DNA from: Strigomonas culicis
Taxonomy: Eukaryota > Euglenozoa > Kinetoplastea > Trypanosomatida > Trypanosomatidae
NCBI GenBank assembly: GCA_000482145.1
Contig: AUXH01000041.1
Location: forward strand, 1 to 58,301
Length of the DNA stretch: 58,301 nt
Direction of reading: 5' to 3'
In this document: positions 28,242 to 38,087 of the stretch, in pieces
How the letters are laid out: each line of letters starts with the position of its first letter
Position numbering within the stretch: the first letter of the stretch is position 1
Program-made: the position numbers and the translations under genes
The notes under the pieces: generated by a model
Database searches by the model: none
What the model was told of the DNA's origin: nothing
The model's input: the letters and a program-made list of their open reading frames with translations, nothing else

Positions 28242-29035
28242 ACTTCATCGTGCACTAAATTTCAATTTCAAATGTCAGAAAGACAACTTTTTTTTTCCCT
28301 ACTTCTCTCTCTCTCTCTTGTTTTTTTTTTGATCATTCTTCTATATTCAGAAAACATGTTGTAGAGTTTTTTTCCCTTCCTTTTCTGTCGCGCGATGGTC
28401 TCTGGCAATGGCTTTACGATCTTGCTCTTTTTCTCTCTTTTTTAAAACTCAAACACATATTACACTTGAGTAGTACGTGTTTTAGTGTACTTTACTGCAA
28501 ACAAACAAAACAACATAATTCGTTGATTTATCGAGAGCGACGGCGCCCTTCTCTATATGCCAGGTGATTCATGACGCTATGAAACGGATGGAGCGGAGTA
28601 AATTCCGAATATATATATATTTATGAAAAACATAAGTAGAGAATAACAAATATGTGGTTTTACATATTTCATTGCACAAACTGTTTTTTTTTCTATCTTT
28701 CTTTTTTTTTCTATCTTTCTTTTTTTTTCTTCTTTCATTGTTTTTTTTTTTTCGTTTCTTCGCCGTTTGAAACATGTATTTTTAATGTTGAATGTTCTAC
28801 TCCTTGTATTCTCATCACGTAAGCGGGTTCAAACGAGTTCGTACATGCAACATCACGAACGAGAAGGAAAAACCACCAAAATATTAAAAGACATAGAAAA
28901 CAAAACAAAATGGGCCGCTTTGCTTTACCCGTTCACTTTCCCTCTATTTCTTTCCCAAAAAGTTTACTTCTAATGCATTGTTTCATCGTTGTCTATTTCG
29001 TATTTCGCATTCATACTCTTTTTTCTTCTCTCTCT

Positions 29036-29066
<31 letters not shown>

Positions 29067-29194
29067 GTTTCTTGTTTGCTTCAATCAGTTTTTCAAGCTT
29101 CAGCTTTCCGCTTTCCGCTCCCCCTTTTTTTGTTTTCGCTCCCTTTCCCTCTGTAGGGCTCAAAATAGAAACCCACCCATACACGCTGCCCAGC
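28242..29194. other. spacer with CT microsatellite, no gene seen
   Basis: AT-rich, with repeated T tracts (28683-28752 has three similar CTATCTTTC-T blocks) and a CT repeat (29026-29067). It ends with a strong pyrimidine tract and AG 29155-29156, the acceptor for IMPDH. The IMPDH frame is open back to 28910, but this part is not translated by that model. Confidence 0.6.
29026..29067. repeat. (CT)n microsatellite
   Basis: CT/TC run in the splice-tract region before IMPDH. Confidence 0.9.
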
Positions 29195-30739
29195 ATGAGC
29201 GGCTCCAACCAGAACCTCCGCTTCAAGACGATCCGTGACGGCGTGCCCGCGGACGAGCTCTTCAACAAGGAGGGCCTCACGTACAACGACTTCATCATCC
29301 TTCCCGGCTTCATCGACTTCGGCGCCGCGGATGTGAACATCTCCGGCCAGTTCACGAAGAAGGTGCGGCTCCACGTGCCGGTCGTGTCGTCGCCGATGGA
29401 CACCATCACGGAGAACGAGATGGCCAAGTCGATGGCGCTGATGGGCGGCCTCGGCATCCTGCACAACAACTGCTCCGTCGCGCGCCAGGTGGAGATGGTG
29501 AAGTCGGTGAAGGCGTACCGAAACGGGTTCATCTCGCGCCCGAAGTGCGTGCCGCCGACCGCGCCGATCAGCGAGATCATCCGCATCAACGAGGCAAAGG
29601 GCATCAGCGGCATCATCGTCACGGCGAACGGGGACCCTCACGGCAAGCTGCTCGGCATCGTCTGCTCCAAGGACATCGACTACGTGAAAGACAAGACGCG
29701 CCAGGTCGCGGAGGTCATGACGAAGCGCGAGGTGATGACGGTCGAGAAGGCGCCGATCCGCCTGGAGGAGGCGATGGATGTGCTCAACCGCAGCCGCCAC
29801 GGCTACCTCCCCATCCTCAACGAGGCGGACGAGGTCGTGTACCTCTGCTCCCGCCGCGACGCGGTGCGGGCGCGCCAGTTCCCGCACAGCACGCTCGACA
29901 AGACGGGCCGCCTCGTGTGTGCGGCCGCCACGTCGACGCGCGACGAGGACAAGCAGCGCGTGACCGCACTCGCCGCGGCCGGCGTCGACATCCTGGTGCT
30001 GGACAGCTCGCAGGGCAACACCGTCTATCAGATCGCCTTCATCAAGTGGGTGAAGAGCACCTTCCCGCACGTCGAGGTCGTCGCCGGCAACGTGGTGACG
30101 CAGGACCAGGCGAAGAACCTCATCGACGCCGGCGCGGACGGCATCCGTGTGGGCATGGGCAGTGGCAGCATCTGCATCACGCAGGAGGTGCTGGCGTGCG
30201 GCCGGCCGCAGGGCACCGCCGTGTACAGCGTCGGCCGCTACTGCGCGTCGCGCGGCATCCCCACGACGGCGGACGGCGGCCTGCGCACGGTGGGCGACAT
30301 CTGCAAGGCGCTTGCGATCGGCGCGAACGTGGCGATGCTCGGCGGCATGCTCAGCGGCACGTCGGAGACGCCCGGAGAGTTCTTTTTCCGTGACGGCGTG
30401 CGGCTGAAGGTGTACCGTGGCATGGGCAGCCTCGAGGCGATGTCGCAGGGCAAGGAGTCCGGCAAGCGCTACCTCTCCGAGAACGAGGCGGTGCAAGTTG
30501 CACAGGGCGTGTCCGGCCACGTCGTGGACAAGGGCTCCGTGCTGAAGCTGCTCGCCTACGTGGCGAAGGGGCTGCAGCAGTCGGCGCAGGACATCGGCGA
30601 GATGAGCTTCGACGCGGTGCGCGAGAAGATGTACGAGGGGCAGGTGCTCTTCAACCGCCGCTCCGCCACCGCGCAGAACGAGGGCGGCGTGCACTCTCTC
30701 CACAGCTACGACAAGAAGCTGTACGCCGCGAAGCTGTAG
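29195..30739 (+). CDS. IMPDH: inosine-5'-monophosphate dehydrogenase, glycosomal
   Basis: A 514-residue enzyme that oxidises IMP to XMP with NAD+, the rate-limiting step to guanine nucleotides. Visible are SSPMDTITE, two CBS repeats (about 110-230), LVLDSSQGN, GIRVGMGSGSICITQEV with catalytic C327, TADGGLR, and GKRYLSEN near the flap. The C terminus is A-K-L, a peroxisomal targeting signal type 1, so import into glycosomes is expected, as for purine-salvage enzymes in related parasites. Length equals the Leishmania enzyme. ATG 29195 follows AG 29155-29156. Confidence 0.95.
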   Translation: MSGSNQNLRFKTIRDGVPADELFNKEGLTYNDFIILPGFIDFGAADVNISGQFTKKVRLHVPVVSSPMDTITENEMAKSMALMGGLGILHNNCSVARQVEMVKSVKAYRNGFISRPKCVPPTAPISEIIRINEAKGISGIIVTANGDPHGKLLGIVCSKDIDYVKDKTRQVAEVMTKREVMTVEKAPIRLEEAMDVLNRSRHGYLPILNEADEVVYLCSRRDAVRARQFPHSTLDKTGRLVCAAATSTRDEDKQRVTALAAAGVDILVLDSSQGNTVYQIAFIKWVKSTFPHVEVVAGNVVTQDQAKNLIDAGADGIRVGMGSGSICITQEVLACGRPQGTAVYSVGRYCASRGIPTTADGGLRTVGDICKALAIGANVAMLGGMLSGTSETPGEFFFRDGVRLKVYRGMGSLEAMSQGKESGKRYLSENEAVQVAQGVSGHVVDKGSVLKLLAYVAKGLQQSAQDIGEMSFDAVREKMYEGQVLFNRRSATAQNEGGVHSLHSYDKKLYAAKL

Positions 30740-31406
30740 TGCCTGGCGCCGCCGCCCCTGTTGCACTTTTGTTCGTTTTGACTCCCTCCCCCCCCCACCC
30801 CGCAGGTGATTCGTGTTTTAGGGCTTAGGGCTCTCTTTTTTTTGTTTCTTCTCAGGAAAGGAAAAGACACACTCGCGACGTGGAAAGAGGGAACGCAAAT
30901 GCTGAAACGAGACTTGAGTCAACATTCTTTCTTATACTCTTCTTAACAAGATGATGTAAGGCTTACGTTAATCTGATCGTTCTCTAATCACTATACCCAC
31001 AACAACAACAATAATAATAAAAAGACTAAATGAAGACAAAACTATCTCGCACACATAATATACTTCAATAAAAAGCACGAATATACTGAGTACTTTATTA
31101 AAGGATTCGTATACGTCAAGTGTCCATGCAGGTAGGCTAACGCTGGTTTTCTCTTTTTCCCTTTTTTATGTATTTCTGTGACTTGTGAAGGAACATTTCC
31201 CGAAATAAAATGCATACTGAATATGACTTCTCTCTTCCCCCTCTCTCTTTTTTTTTTTTGACCATCCACACCACAGCAGCAAGAGATTCAAGCGGACGGG
31301 TGCAAAACGAAACACACGTCCTAAGAGGATATACCCATTGTCTGGTGCAGTAGCAGTCGGCTGTCTGTTTCCATTCCATACCACATACTTCGTGTATATC
31401 TACTCG
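30740..31406. other. spacer, no gene seen
   Basis: Mixed and AT-rich sequence with a short AAC/AAT run (about 31001-31020) and a T tract at about 31250-31260. No gene is supported on either strand. Confidence 0.6.
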
Positions 31407-32267
31407 ATGCGCTACAGAGGTCCCATGCGTGACGCCGCTCCCTCCCCCGCCCCCGCAGCCGCTGCCGCCGCTGCGGCTGCGCCCCCCCAGGCCGCCCCCT
31501 ACAGCCCCACCGCGCTGTGCTGCGGCGCGGACTGCTGCCAGCTCTCCTTTCACAGCTGCGTCGCGCGGGCGCTGGACGCGCTGCCGTACGCGCTCGCCCA
31601 CCATTTCTTCCCCTCCGTGCCCGCGGAGCGGCACCGCGTCCTTCAGCAGCTGAGCGACCGCGGCACGCGCAGCTTCGGGGGTGAGGACGTGCCGCTGCTG
31701 GCGCGGCTCTGGAACGGCCACTGGCGCGCCGTCGGCAGCGCGACACCCGTCTTCGACGAGGCGCAGCACCGCAAGCACGAGCTGTGGAAGGAGATGGGGT
31801 TCCAGGGCGTGGACCCCACCACCGACCTGCGCGGCGCCGGCGTGCTGGGCCTCGAGCAGCTGCTGTACCTCGTCGAGGCGCACCCGCAGGACTGGGCGTC
31901 GCTCATGACGCCCAACTTTCTTGTCGGCGCCGTCGGTGTCAACGTCACCATGTGGCTGCTGACACTGCTGCGCGTGCAGCGCGGGGCGAACGTGCTGACG
32001 GCGCAGCTCCCGCCCGTGTACTCGACCGCCTGCGCGCGCGCGCGGCTGGCCGCGCTGGTCTACTCCCCGGACGTGAACGTGGTGGTGCAGCGGCTAAACG
32101 ATGTCTTCTGCACCGCGCTGCTGTTCGTGCACCGGCGGTGGCTGCAGTCGCCCCAGAATCTGATGGAGTTCAACAGTGTGTTGACGTCCTGCTACGCGGA
32201 GCTGGCGCGGCTGCTGGCGCGCAGCGCGTCGCTCGACGACTTCCGCCTCTTTGTGTCGGCCGCGTAG
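31407..32267 (+). CDS. ELMO-domain protein
   Basis: A 286-residue protein. After an Ala/Pro-rich start comes an ELMO/CED-12 domain (about 80-275). The signature LWKEMGFQGVDPTTDLRGAGVLGLEQLLYL lies from about residue 126 and is very typical of ELMOD proteins. ELMOD proteins act as GTPase-activating proteins for Arf-family GTPases; the catalytic Arg of ELMODs is probably the R in DLRG. The target Arf/Arl is unknown. Start at 31407 or 31425 is possible; both are in frame and close. Confidence 0.85.
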   Translation: MRYRGPMRDAAPSPAPAAAAAAAAAPPQAAPYSPTALCCGADCCQLSFHSCVARALDALPYALAHHFFPSVPAERHRVLQQLSDRGTRSFGGEDVPLLARLWNGHWRAVGSATPVFDEAQHRKHELWKEMGFQGVDPTTDLRGAGVLGLEQLLYLVEAHPQDWASLMTPNFLVGAVGVNVTMWLLTLLRVQRGANVLTAQLPPVYSTACARARLAALVYSPDVNVVVQRLNDVFCTALLFVHRRWLQSPQNLMEFNSVLTSCYAELARLLARSASLDDFRLFVSAA

Positions 32268-32690
32268 AGAAGCAGAAGCGGGAAGCGCACGCATGAGACT
32301 TCATCGTATCATCTTCCAAATGGCATGAACAGCACGATAGTTGAGTGAAACACGAATGAAGCAGACCGGGATTATTACCTGTATTACATGAGAAGCATCT
32401 TTTCTTTTCTCGGCCTTGGTGGGCGTATACGCTTCTCACTAAACATAAAACTCATCATTTCTATGTTGCATTGTGCTCTTTTTTTTTTATACATTAACTC
32501 CATAGTGGACGCCTGCAATGCAATGCGCTACTGTCCAGAACTGATCTTTTAGTGTTAAACGTTTTCGTTTATTTCTTCTTTCCTTTTACCTTTACTTTGC
32601 CTTTGTGTATGCATCTACTGTCCATTGTCGATGCACTGCCCTCTCTCCACCGCATTCTCTCTCCCTTGTTTCTGCCAGCAACCGCATCAC
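32268..32690. other. spacer, no gene seen
   Basis: AT-rich spacer; a pyrimidine-rich stretch and the AG in CTGCCAG about 13 bases before ATG 32691 form the likely acceptor. Confidence 0.6.
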
Positions 32691-33590
32691 ATGGACGTCC
32701 CCCCCAAAACAAAGCGCCGCCGCTCGCGGAGCCCCTGCGCGGAGCCGAGCCCCACGGCGGCGCTGCTGGGCGACGTGGGGCTCGGCTCGGCGCTCCTCGC
32801 CGCGCCCGCGCACCGTGACGTGCCGCTCTGCCTCTTTCCGCTCGACTGCTGCGCGCCGGGGGACGGGGGCCGCGAGCGCTGGGCCGGCGCCGCGCTGACG
32901 GCGGTGCGCCCGCCGCGCTGGACGGTCGCACCGGCGCTGCTCACGCTGCTGCCGCTGCCGCTGCACCTGCCGCCGCGCGTGCGCGCGCTCGTGGAGGCGG
33001 AGGGCGCCTTCGCGTCGCTGACGGACGAGCGCCGCGGCGCGCTCGATGTCGGCCCCGGCGGCGCGGACGCCGCGCCGCGCCGCGGCGTGGCGCTGCTGCG
33101 CGGCTGGCCGGAGGTGTGGGTGCAGGCCGTCGCGGGCCGCTTCCCGTGCCTCGACGGCGGCGTGCTGCGCGACGTCGCGGCCGGGGAGCGCGCGCGGCGG
33201 CGGGCGGCGCACCTGGCGCGGCTGCGGCCGCTTGTGCCGGCGGCGCTCTGGTCCCGCGCGGCGGACGCCGCGCTGTGGTGCGTCGTGGCGTACCCCGGCG
33301 GGCAGCCCGCGGACGACGCCGCCTTCATCCTGCCCGCGCCGCTGGTCGCCGGCGGCGCGGCCACGCACGTCGGCCTCCGCGCCATCCCGCCCTCGCAGCG
33401 CGCGGCCGCGGCGGCAGGTGTCGCGGCGGTGCGGCAGCGGCTGGCGGCGGCGGCCGCCGCGCGCGGCGTCGCGCTGGAGGTGGAGGAACTCGCCATACAG
33501 CAAAAGCCGCCGCCGCTCGTGTTGCTGTCAGCGGCGGCCTGCGCGGAGGGCGGCGGCGCCGCCCCGCAGGGCGCTGCGCAGAGACACTGA
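32691..33590 (+). CDS. hypothetical protein, Ala/Arg-rich, possible nuclear signal
   Basis: A 299-residue protein that I do not recognise. The N terminus has a basic cluster (KTKRRRSRS) resembling a nuclear localisation signal. The rest is very rich in Ala, Arg, Leu and Gly, partly because codons are extremely GC-rich. A few aromatic positions (PRWTVAP, GWPEVWVQAVAG, ALWCVVAYPGG) suggest a folded core. Other frames are also open because of the base composition, but this one starts after a proper splice site and ends before AT-rich spacer. Confidence 0.6.
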   Translation: MDVPPKTKRRRSRSPCAEPSPTAALLGDVGLGSALLAAPAHRDVPLCLFPLDCCAPGDGGRERWAGAALTAVRPPRWTVAPALLTLLPLPLHLPPRVRALVEAEGAFASLTDERRGALDVGPGGADAAPRRGVALLRGWPEVWVQAVAGRFPCLDGGVLRDVAAGERARRRAAHLARLRPLVPAALWSRAADAALWCVVAYPGGQPADDAAFILPAPLVAGGAATHVGLRAIPPSQRAAAAAGVAAVRQRLAAAAAARGVALEVEELAIQQKPPPLVLLSAAACAEGGGAAPQGAAQRH

Positions 33591-33974
33591 CCTCCCCTTT
33601 CTTCACACGGTAATGGCTATCAGATACTTCTGCTTTATCATCCACAAGTATATATATCTAAAACTGAACCAATTGGTGTGTACGTGAAGCTGCCTCGTGG
33701 TGGTGCAGATGCTGTACAGCCTGACAGACTGTTGCTGTACGTGTTCCTGTTGTTATTACATGCCTTTTGCTCTCTCCCTTCTTACGTCTACACTGCTGGG
33801 GGGGGGGGAACCTGTGAGAAGTTTAGTAGTTGGCGAGGCAGATACGTGCTTTTTCAGTGTTTTCTCTCCTCGTTTCTGCGTTTTTTTTTTACCGTTTGTT
33901 AGTACTGTTGCGTTTCTTTTCTGATATCTTTGCTTTGTACGATTGCTTATTACGCGCGTTTCTCTGCCTTCTAG
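33591..33974. other. spacer, no gene seen
   Basis: T-rich spacer with a G run near 33799-33808. It ends in a pyrimidine stretch and CTAG directly before ATG 33975. Confidence 0.6.
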
Positions 33975-33977
33975 ATG
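33973..33977 (+). promoter_or_regulatory. splice acceptor AG abutting ATG
   Basis: AG 33973-33974 sits immediately before the FtsH ATG after a pyrimidine tract (TTTCTCTGCCTTCT). Use of this site would leave no gene-specific leader. Confidence 0.4.
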
Positions 33978-35723
33978 GACGCCCTCGCGCACAAGGACAA
34001 GGAGGAGGAGCCGTCGTACCTGCGAGGCTTCTACGACGCGGAGCGGCGGCGGCCGGTCATCAACCACGACCCCACGCTCGGCCAGGCGATCGGCGGCGCG
34101 GTGCTCGGCGCGCTGCCGATGGCGCTGATTATTTACTTTGTGCTGCGGAGCCGCGCTAAGATGACCGAGGCGCTGCGCGACGGCAGCAAGAAGGGGGGGA
34201 TCATGGACGAGGTGCAGCGGGGCATGAAGAAGATGATGAACCCGATGGGGGAGAAGGATTTCCGTGTGTCGGTGAAGGACACCAAGTTCAAGGACGTGAT
34301 CGGCATCCCGGAGGCCCTGGCCGAGGTGGAGCAGTACGTGAACTTCCTCAAGACGCCGGAGAAGTTCACGCGGCTGGGCGGGCGGCTGCCGAAGGGCTGC
34401 ATCCTCACGGGTGAGCCCGGCACCGGCAAGACGCTGCTGGCGAAGGCGGTCGCGGGCGAGGCGGACGTGCCATTCTTCTCCTGTAGTGGCGCGGACTTCA
34501 TCGAGGTGTACGCGGGGTCCGGCCCCAAGCGCGTGCGCGAGCTCTTCCAGGAGGCGAAGAGGGAGGCGCCGTCCGTCATCTTCATCGACGAGATCGACGC
34601 GGTGGGGTCGCGCAGCAGCGGCAACGGCGCGCTCGGCCTCAGTAGCGAGGAGAACCGCACGATCAACCAGCTGCTCGCGGAGCTCGACGGGCTCGAGGCG
34701 AACGAGGCGGTCGTCGTCTTCGCGGCGACGAACTTCATGGACAGCCTGGACAAGGCGCTGCTGCGCGAGGGTCGCTTCGATCGCAAGGTGGACATCCCGA
34801 TGCCGGACAAAGCCGCGCGCGAGTCGCTTTTTCGCCACTACCTCGGCCGCGTCACGGCGGCGGCGGTGCCAGCGACGGCCGCGCGGCTCGCCGCGCTGAC
34901 GCCGGGCGTGTCGCCGGCCACCATCGCGGCGATCGTGAACGAGGCGGCGCTGAGCGCGGCGGTGAGGGAGCGCCCGGCGGTGACGCAGATAGACCTGCTG
35001 CCGGCCATCGACGACGTGCTCGTCGGCAAGAAGCACCGCAACCGCATGAGCGACGCCGCCGCGCAGCGCATCGCGCTGCACGAGAGCGGCCACACACTCG
35101 TCGCGTGGCTGCTGCCGGAGCAGAGCGACGTCATCAAGGTGTCGATCGTCCCGCGCGGCGCGGCCGCCGGCTTCACGCAGCAGGTTGGGCGCGAGGTGCT
35201 CGACATGCCGACCGCCTTCTCGCTCTTCACGGACATCTGCGTCATGCTGGGCGGCCGCCTCGCGGAGCTGACCGCGCACCACAACCTGACCACCGGCGCG
35301 CAGGACGACTACCAGCGCGCGACGCAGACGGCGATGCGCGCCTTCCTGTCCTTCGGCATGTCGCCGCGCGTCGGGCTGCTCGCCTACGAGCCGCAGCGGC
35401 TGGCGGAGGGCCGCATGCACCAGAAGCACTCCAGCGCCGCGCAGCACGACGCCGAGCGTGAGGCCGCGCTGCTCGTCGGCGCCGCCGCGCACTTCGTGGA
35501 GGCGCTGCTGGCGGAGCGGCGCGGCGCGCTCGGCGGGCTGGCCGCCGCGCTGCACGCGCAGAAGGAGTTGCTGCACGAGGACATCGAGCGCGTGCTCGGG
35601 CCGCGCACGCCCGCGAAGGTGTCCGCGGACGCCCGGGCGGCGCTCGCGCGCTTCGTCGCCGCGTCCGAGGCGGCGGCGGCGAAGCGCACCACGAGCCGCG
35701 AGCGCCTTGCGGCGGCCTCCTAG
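33975..35723 (+). CDS. FtsH-family AAA metalloprotease (i-AAA-like)
   Basis: A 582-residue membrane protease. A single hydrophobic helix (about 36-58) precedes the AAA domain. Walker A is GEPGTGKT (146-153), Walker B VIFIDEIDAVGSR, and the second-region-of-homology stretch ALLREGRFDRKV. The zinc site is HESGH (369-373; usual form HEAGH), with the third ligand expected in TGAQDDYQRAT. One transmembrane helix suggests the i-AAA/YME1 type facing the intermembrane space rather than m-AAA with two. It would degrade or remodel inner-membrane proteins. A short leader or none is predicted. Confidence 0.9.
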   Translation: MDALAHKDKEEEPSYLRGFYDAERRRPVINHDPTLGQAIGGAVLGALPMALIIYFVLRSRAKMTEALRDGSKKGGIMDEVQRGMKKMMNPMGEKDFRVSVKDTKFKDVIGIPEALAEVEQYVNFLKTPEKFTRLGGRLPKGCILTGEPGTGKTLLAKAVAGEADVPFFSCSGADFIEVYAGSGPKRVRELFQEAKREAPSVIFIDEIDAVGSRSSGNGALGLSSEENRTINQLLAELDGLEANEAVVVFAATNFMDSLDKALLREGRFDRKVDIPMPDKAARESLFRHYLGRVTAAAVPATAARLAALTPGVSPATIAAIVNEAALSAAVRERPAVTQIDLLPAIDDVLVGKKHRNRMSDAAAQRIALHESGHTLVAWLLPEQSDVIKVSIVPRGAAAGFTQQVGREVLDMPTAFSLFTDICVMLGGRLAELTAHHNLTTGAQDDYQRATQTAMRAFLSFGMSPRVGLLAYEPQRLAEGRMHQKHSSAAQHDAEREAALLVGAAAHFVEALLAERRGALGGLAAALHAQKELLHEDIERVLGPRTPAKVSADARAALARFVAASEAAAAKRTTSRERLAAAS

Positions 35724-36250
35724 CGCCGGCGACCGCGTGGCTACGCATTCTTTGTTTTTTCTTTCGTCGTTGTTGCTTTCCCCGTTTCATTCTATATCTT
35801 TATACATATTTGCGAGTTGTCGGTGCTTACCGAAGACTCATTTCGTTGTTCTCTTTTTTTCTTCCCTTTTTCCACTCTTTCGTTCCACTGCGTAGGAAGG
35901 CGGCGGCCTCCCCATCGGCCACTGGAGGTGACAGAAGGGCGAAAAGGATAATAGGACTTTAAACATGTTTCCTCACACATATCTTACTCCTCTTATCGCA
36001 TTTTCTTTTTGTGTGCTTGTTGCTGATGTACGATCGTTTTTATTGCTATCGCGTATCTTCTTTCCGTGCCGTCGTATACTCTGTTGCACACTAGCATGCA
36101 TATGCGGCTTTTCCTCCTGCCCTGCCTTTCTTTTCATCGTGATCCAGTGACAAGCTTGCTAGGCCTTGTAACGTTGCTGTTTTTTTTTTGTGTTTTTTTC
36201 TCTCTTTTTTTTCCCCTCTGTATTCATAGTGTTTTTTTCGTTCTGCGTAG
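35724..36250. other. spacer, no gene seen
   Basis: T-rich sequence. ORFs here are translated T tracts. Two acceptors are possible for SRP19: an AG near 36228 or the AG at 36249-36250. Confidence 0.6.
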
Positions 36251-36253
36251 ATG
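36249..36253 (+). promoter_or_regulatory. splice acceptor AG abutting ATG
   Basis: TGCGTAG is followed directly by the SRP19 ATG at 36251. An upstream AG at about 36228 is an alternative that would give a leader of about 20 bases. Confidence 0.4.
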
Positions 36254-36760
36254 GCACAACCCGCTGGTGAAGGTGTACGTGTCGCGGTCGATACGAAGAA
36301 CTATGACAAGGCACGCTACCAGACCATCTACCCCCAGTACATTGACGCGAGCCTAGGCCCCAGTGAGGGGCGCCGCCTCACGAAGAAGCAAAGCGTAGAG
36401 ACCCCGACGATGGAGGAGATGGTCGTTGGGCTGCACGAACTCGGGTACCGCGACTTCTTCGTCGAGCGCGCCAAGTCGCTGCCGGCGATGCAGGGCACGG
36501 ACCGCTACCCTCTCGTGCCGCGCGGCCGCGTGAAGGTCGCCATCAAGGAGCCGCTCGATAAGCACTACATCAAGAAGAGCGAGTTTGATACGCAGACGCG
36601 CGGCGCCGTGGTGGCCGGCATCGAGTCGAAGCAGGAGCTGCTGCGCCGCCTGGCCACGGCCATCAAGGCGAAGGGCACCGCGCGACCGGAGGTGCCTTCC
36701 GTGGCGACGATCCTGGCGTCCGTTCCGGGGGTGAACCAGCCGAAGACGAAGGGCAAGTGA
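36251..36760 (+). CDS. SRP19: signal recognition particle subunit SRP19
   Basis: A 169-residue RNA-binding protein. The block TIYPQYIDASLGPSEGRRLTK and the later GYRDFFVERAKSLP and GRVKVAIKEP stretches match SRP19. It binds helices 6 and 8 of SRP RNA and helps SRP54 to load, so it supports co-translational protein export. The C terminus is Lys-rich, as in other SRP19 proteins. Length is slightly above the human protein. No partner gene is adjacent. Confidence 0.92.
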   Translation: MAQPAGEGVRVAVDTKNYDKARYQTIYPQYIDASLGPSEGRRLTKKQSVETPTMEEMVVGLHELGYRDFFVERAKSLPAMQGTDRYPLVPRGRVKVAIKEPLDKHYIKKSEFDTQTRGAVVAGIESKQELLRRLATAIKAKGTARPEVPSVATILASVPGVNQPKTKGK

Positions 36761-37006
36761 GAGTGGCGCGCGCCCTTGTTTCCTAATCCAATGATAATAA
36801 GCGTAAAAGTATTGTTGATAAAGCTGGACCTGTTGATGCTCTTTTTTTACATGATTAGTCTGACCACCAGCACCATTCCCATTTCTGTGCATGAATCTGT
36901 GTTCCGACGATGCCAACCGTCTGCTCCATCCTTCCTCCCGCGTCACGCTTCTCTCTCTGTTCCCTCCAAGGTCTGTAGGCGACTTCCCCCCCTCCCCTCC
37001 TACGCT

Positions 37007-37876
37007 ATGGCCACAAAGGATGTCGCCCCGCTGCCGTGCTTCCAGCACGACGACATTGAATATGTGGACGGTGCGGCCGCGCGCGGCGCCACGTCGACCG
37101 TGCGCCGCGTGCGGTGGCGGGCGGCGCCGGGCCGCGACTTGGCGCTGAAGCAGGTGCACCTGCCACGGGAGGACGTGTGGACGGACGTCGCGGGGCAGTG
37201 CGCGCGCGTCGCGGCGGTGATGGCCGCGATGGCGCCGCACGGCGCGCCTGTGTGCGTGCCCTACCGCGCCGTGCACGTCCACGACAGCCGCAACGTCGAG
37301 TGGCTGATGGACTGGGGCGGCGGCGAGACGCTCGCCGCGCTGTGCGGCCGGCCGTCGCCGTGGTGCCGGCGGGTGGCCGCGCACCTGTGCTGCGCCGCCC
37401 TGTGGCTGCACGAGACGGCGCGGGTCGTGCACGGCGATCTGTCGCTCCGCAACGTGCTGTACGACGCGCGCGCCGACCGGCTGCTGCTGCTGGACTGGGA
37501 GGGCAGTGCCGCGGTCGGCACGGCGCCGGCCGCGCCCGCGCGCACGCTGCTGTACAGCCCACCGGAGGTGGTGCTCGGCGACGAGGGCCTCGCGACCGCC
37601 AGCACCGACATTTGGGCGATCGGCGTCATGGTGTTCCAGCTGCTGTCGGCCGACGGCGCGGCGCACCCTTTCGTGACGCGGCGGGAGGACACGCGGTGCG
37701 CCAGCGCGTTTGTGGGCGCGCTGTTCAGCCTCTCCCCCCACCCGCCCTGCTGCCATCTGCTCCCCGCCGCGGCGGACGACGCAAATGCGTTCCTGAGTGC
37801 GTGCCTGTGCTGGGACCCGCGCCGGCGCGCCACCGCGGCGGCGCTGCTGCAGTCCCGATGGCTCGCGTCCACCTAG
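37007..37876 (+). CDS. protein kinase with altered catalytic motifs
   Basis: A 289-residue kinase fold. Seen are an ATP-loop-like ARGATSTVRRV, a VAIK-type K48 (LALKQ), a catalytic-loop HGDLSLRN (142-149; the usual HRDLKxxN lysine is Ser), D163-W-E in place of DFG, and YSPPE plus DIWAIGVMVFQLL. D144, N149 and D163 remain, so activity is possible but reduced or altered. No other domain is present. The ATG at 37007 follows pyrimidine tracts with AGs; the frame before it is leader sequence. The family cannot be pinned; STE-like features are weak. Confidence 0.7.
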   Translation: MATKDVAPLPCFQHDDIEYVDGAAARGATSTVRRVRWRAAPGRDLALKQVHLPREDVWTDVAGQCARVAAVMAAMAPHGAPVCVPYRAVHVHDSRNVEWLMDWGGGETLAALCGRPSPWCRRVAAHLCCAALWLHETARVVHGDLSLRNVLYDARADRLLLLDWEGSAAVGTAPAAPARTLLYSPPEVVLGDEGLATASTDIWAIGVMVFQLLSADGAAHPFVTRREDTRCASAFVGALFSLSPHPPCCHLLPAAADDANAFLSACLCWDPRRRATAAALLQSRWLAST

Positions 37877-37883
37877 ACGGCGT

Positions 37884-37906
37884 TGTGTGTGTGTGTGTGT
37901 GTGTGT
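37884..37906. repeat. (TG)n microsatellite
   Basis: About eleven TG units right behind the kinase stop codon. Confidence 0.9.
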
Positions 37907-38087
37907 CACAAATCTCTCTTCTTTTTTTTTATTGTTCATGCCCAGCGGGCTCTGTTCAGTGACTCTGTCTGTTGTGCTCCTCTCCCCACAACGACTTGGC
38001 GCTTTCTCACCCTCCCCCTTCATGGCGCCCCCAGTGCCTCTTTTGTTGAAAGGTGCGTGACGCTCTAGTCTCTCTGTCCGTCCGCCA

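Noticed and set aside
28910..29194. Extension of the IMPDH ORF upstream
   Set aside because: Composed of CT and T tracts with the acceptor AG at 29155-29156; IMPDH begins at 29195.
36776..37006. Extension of the kinase ORF upstream of 37007
   Set aside because: Upstream sequence is splice tract; the kinase domain begins after 37007.
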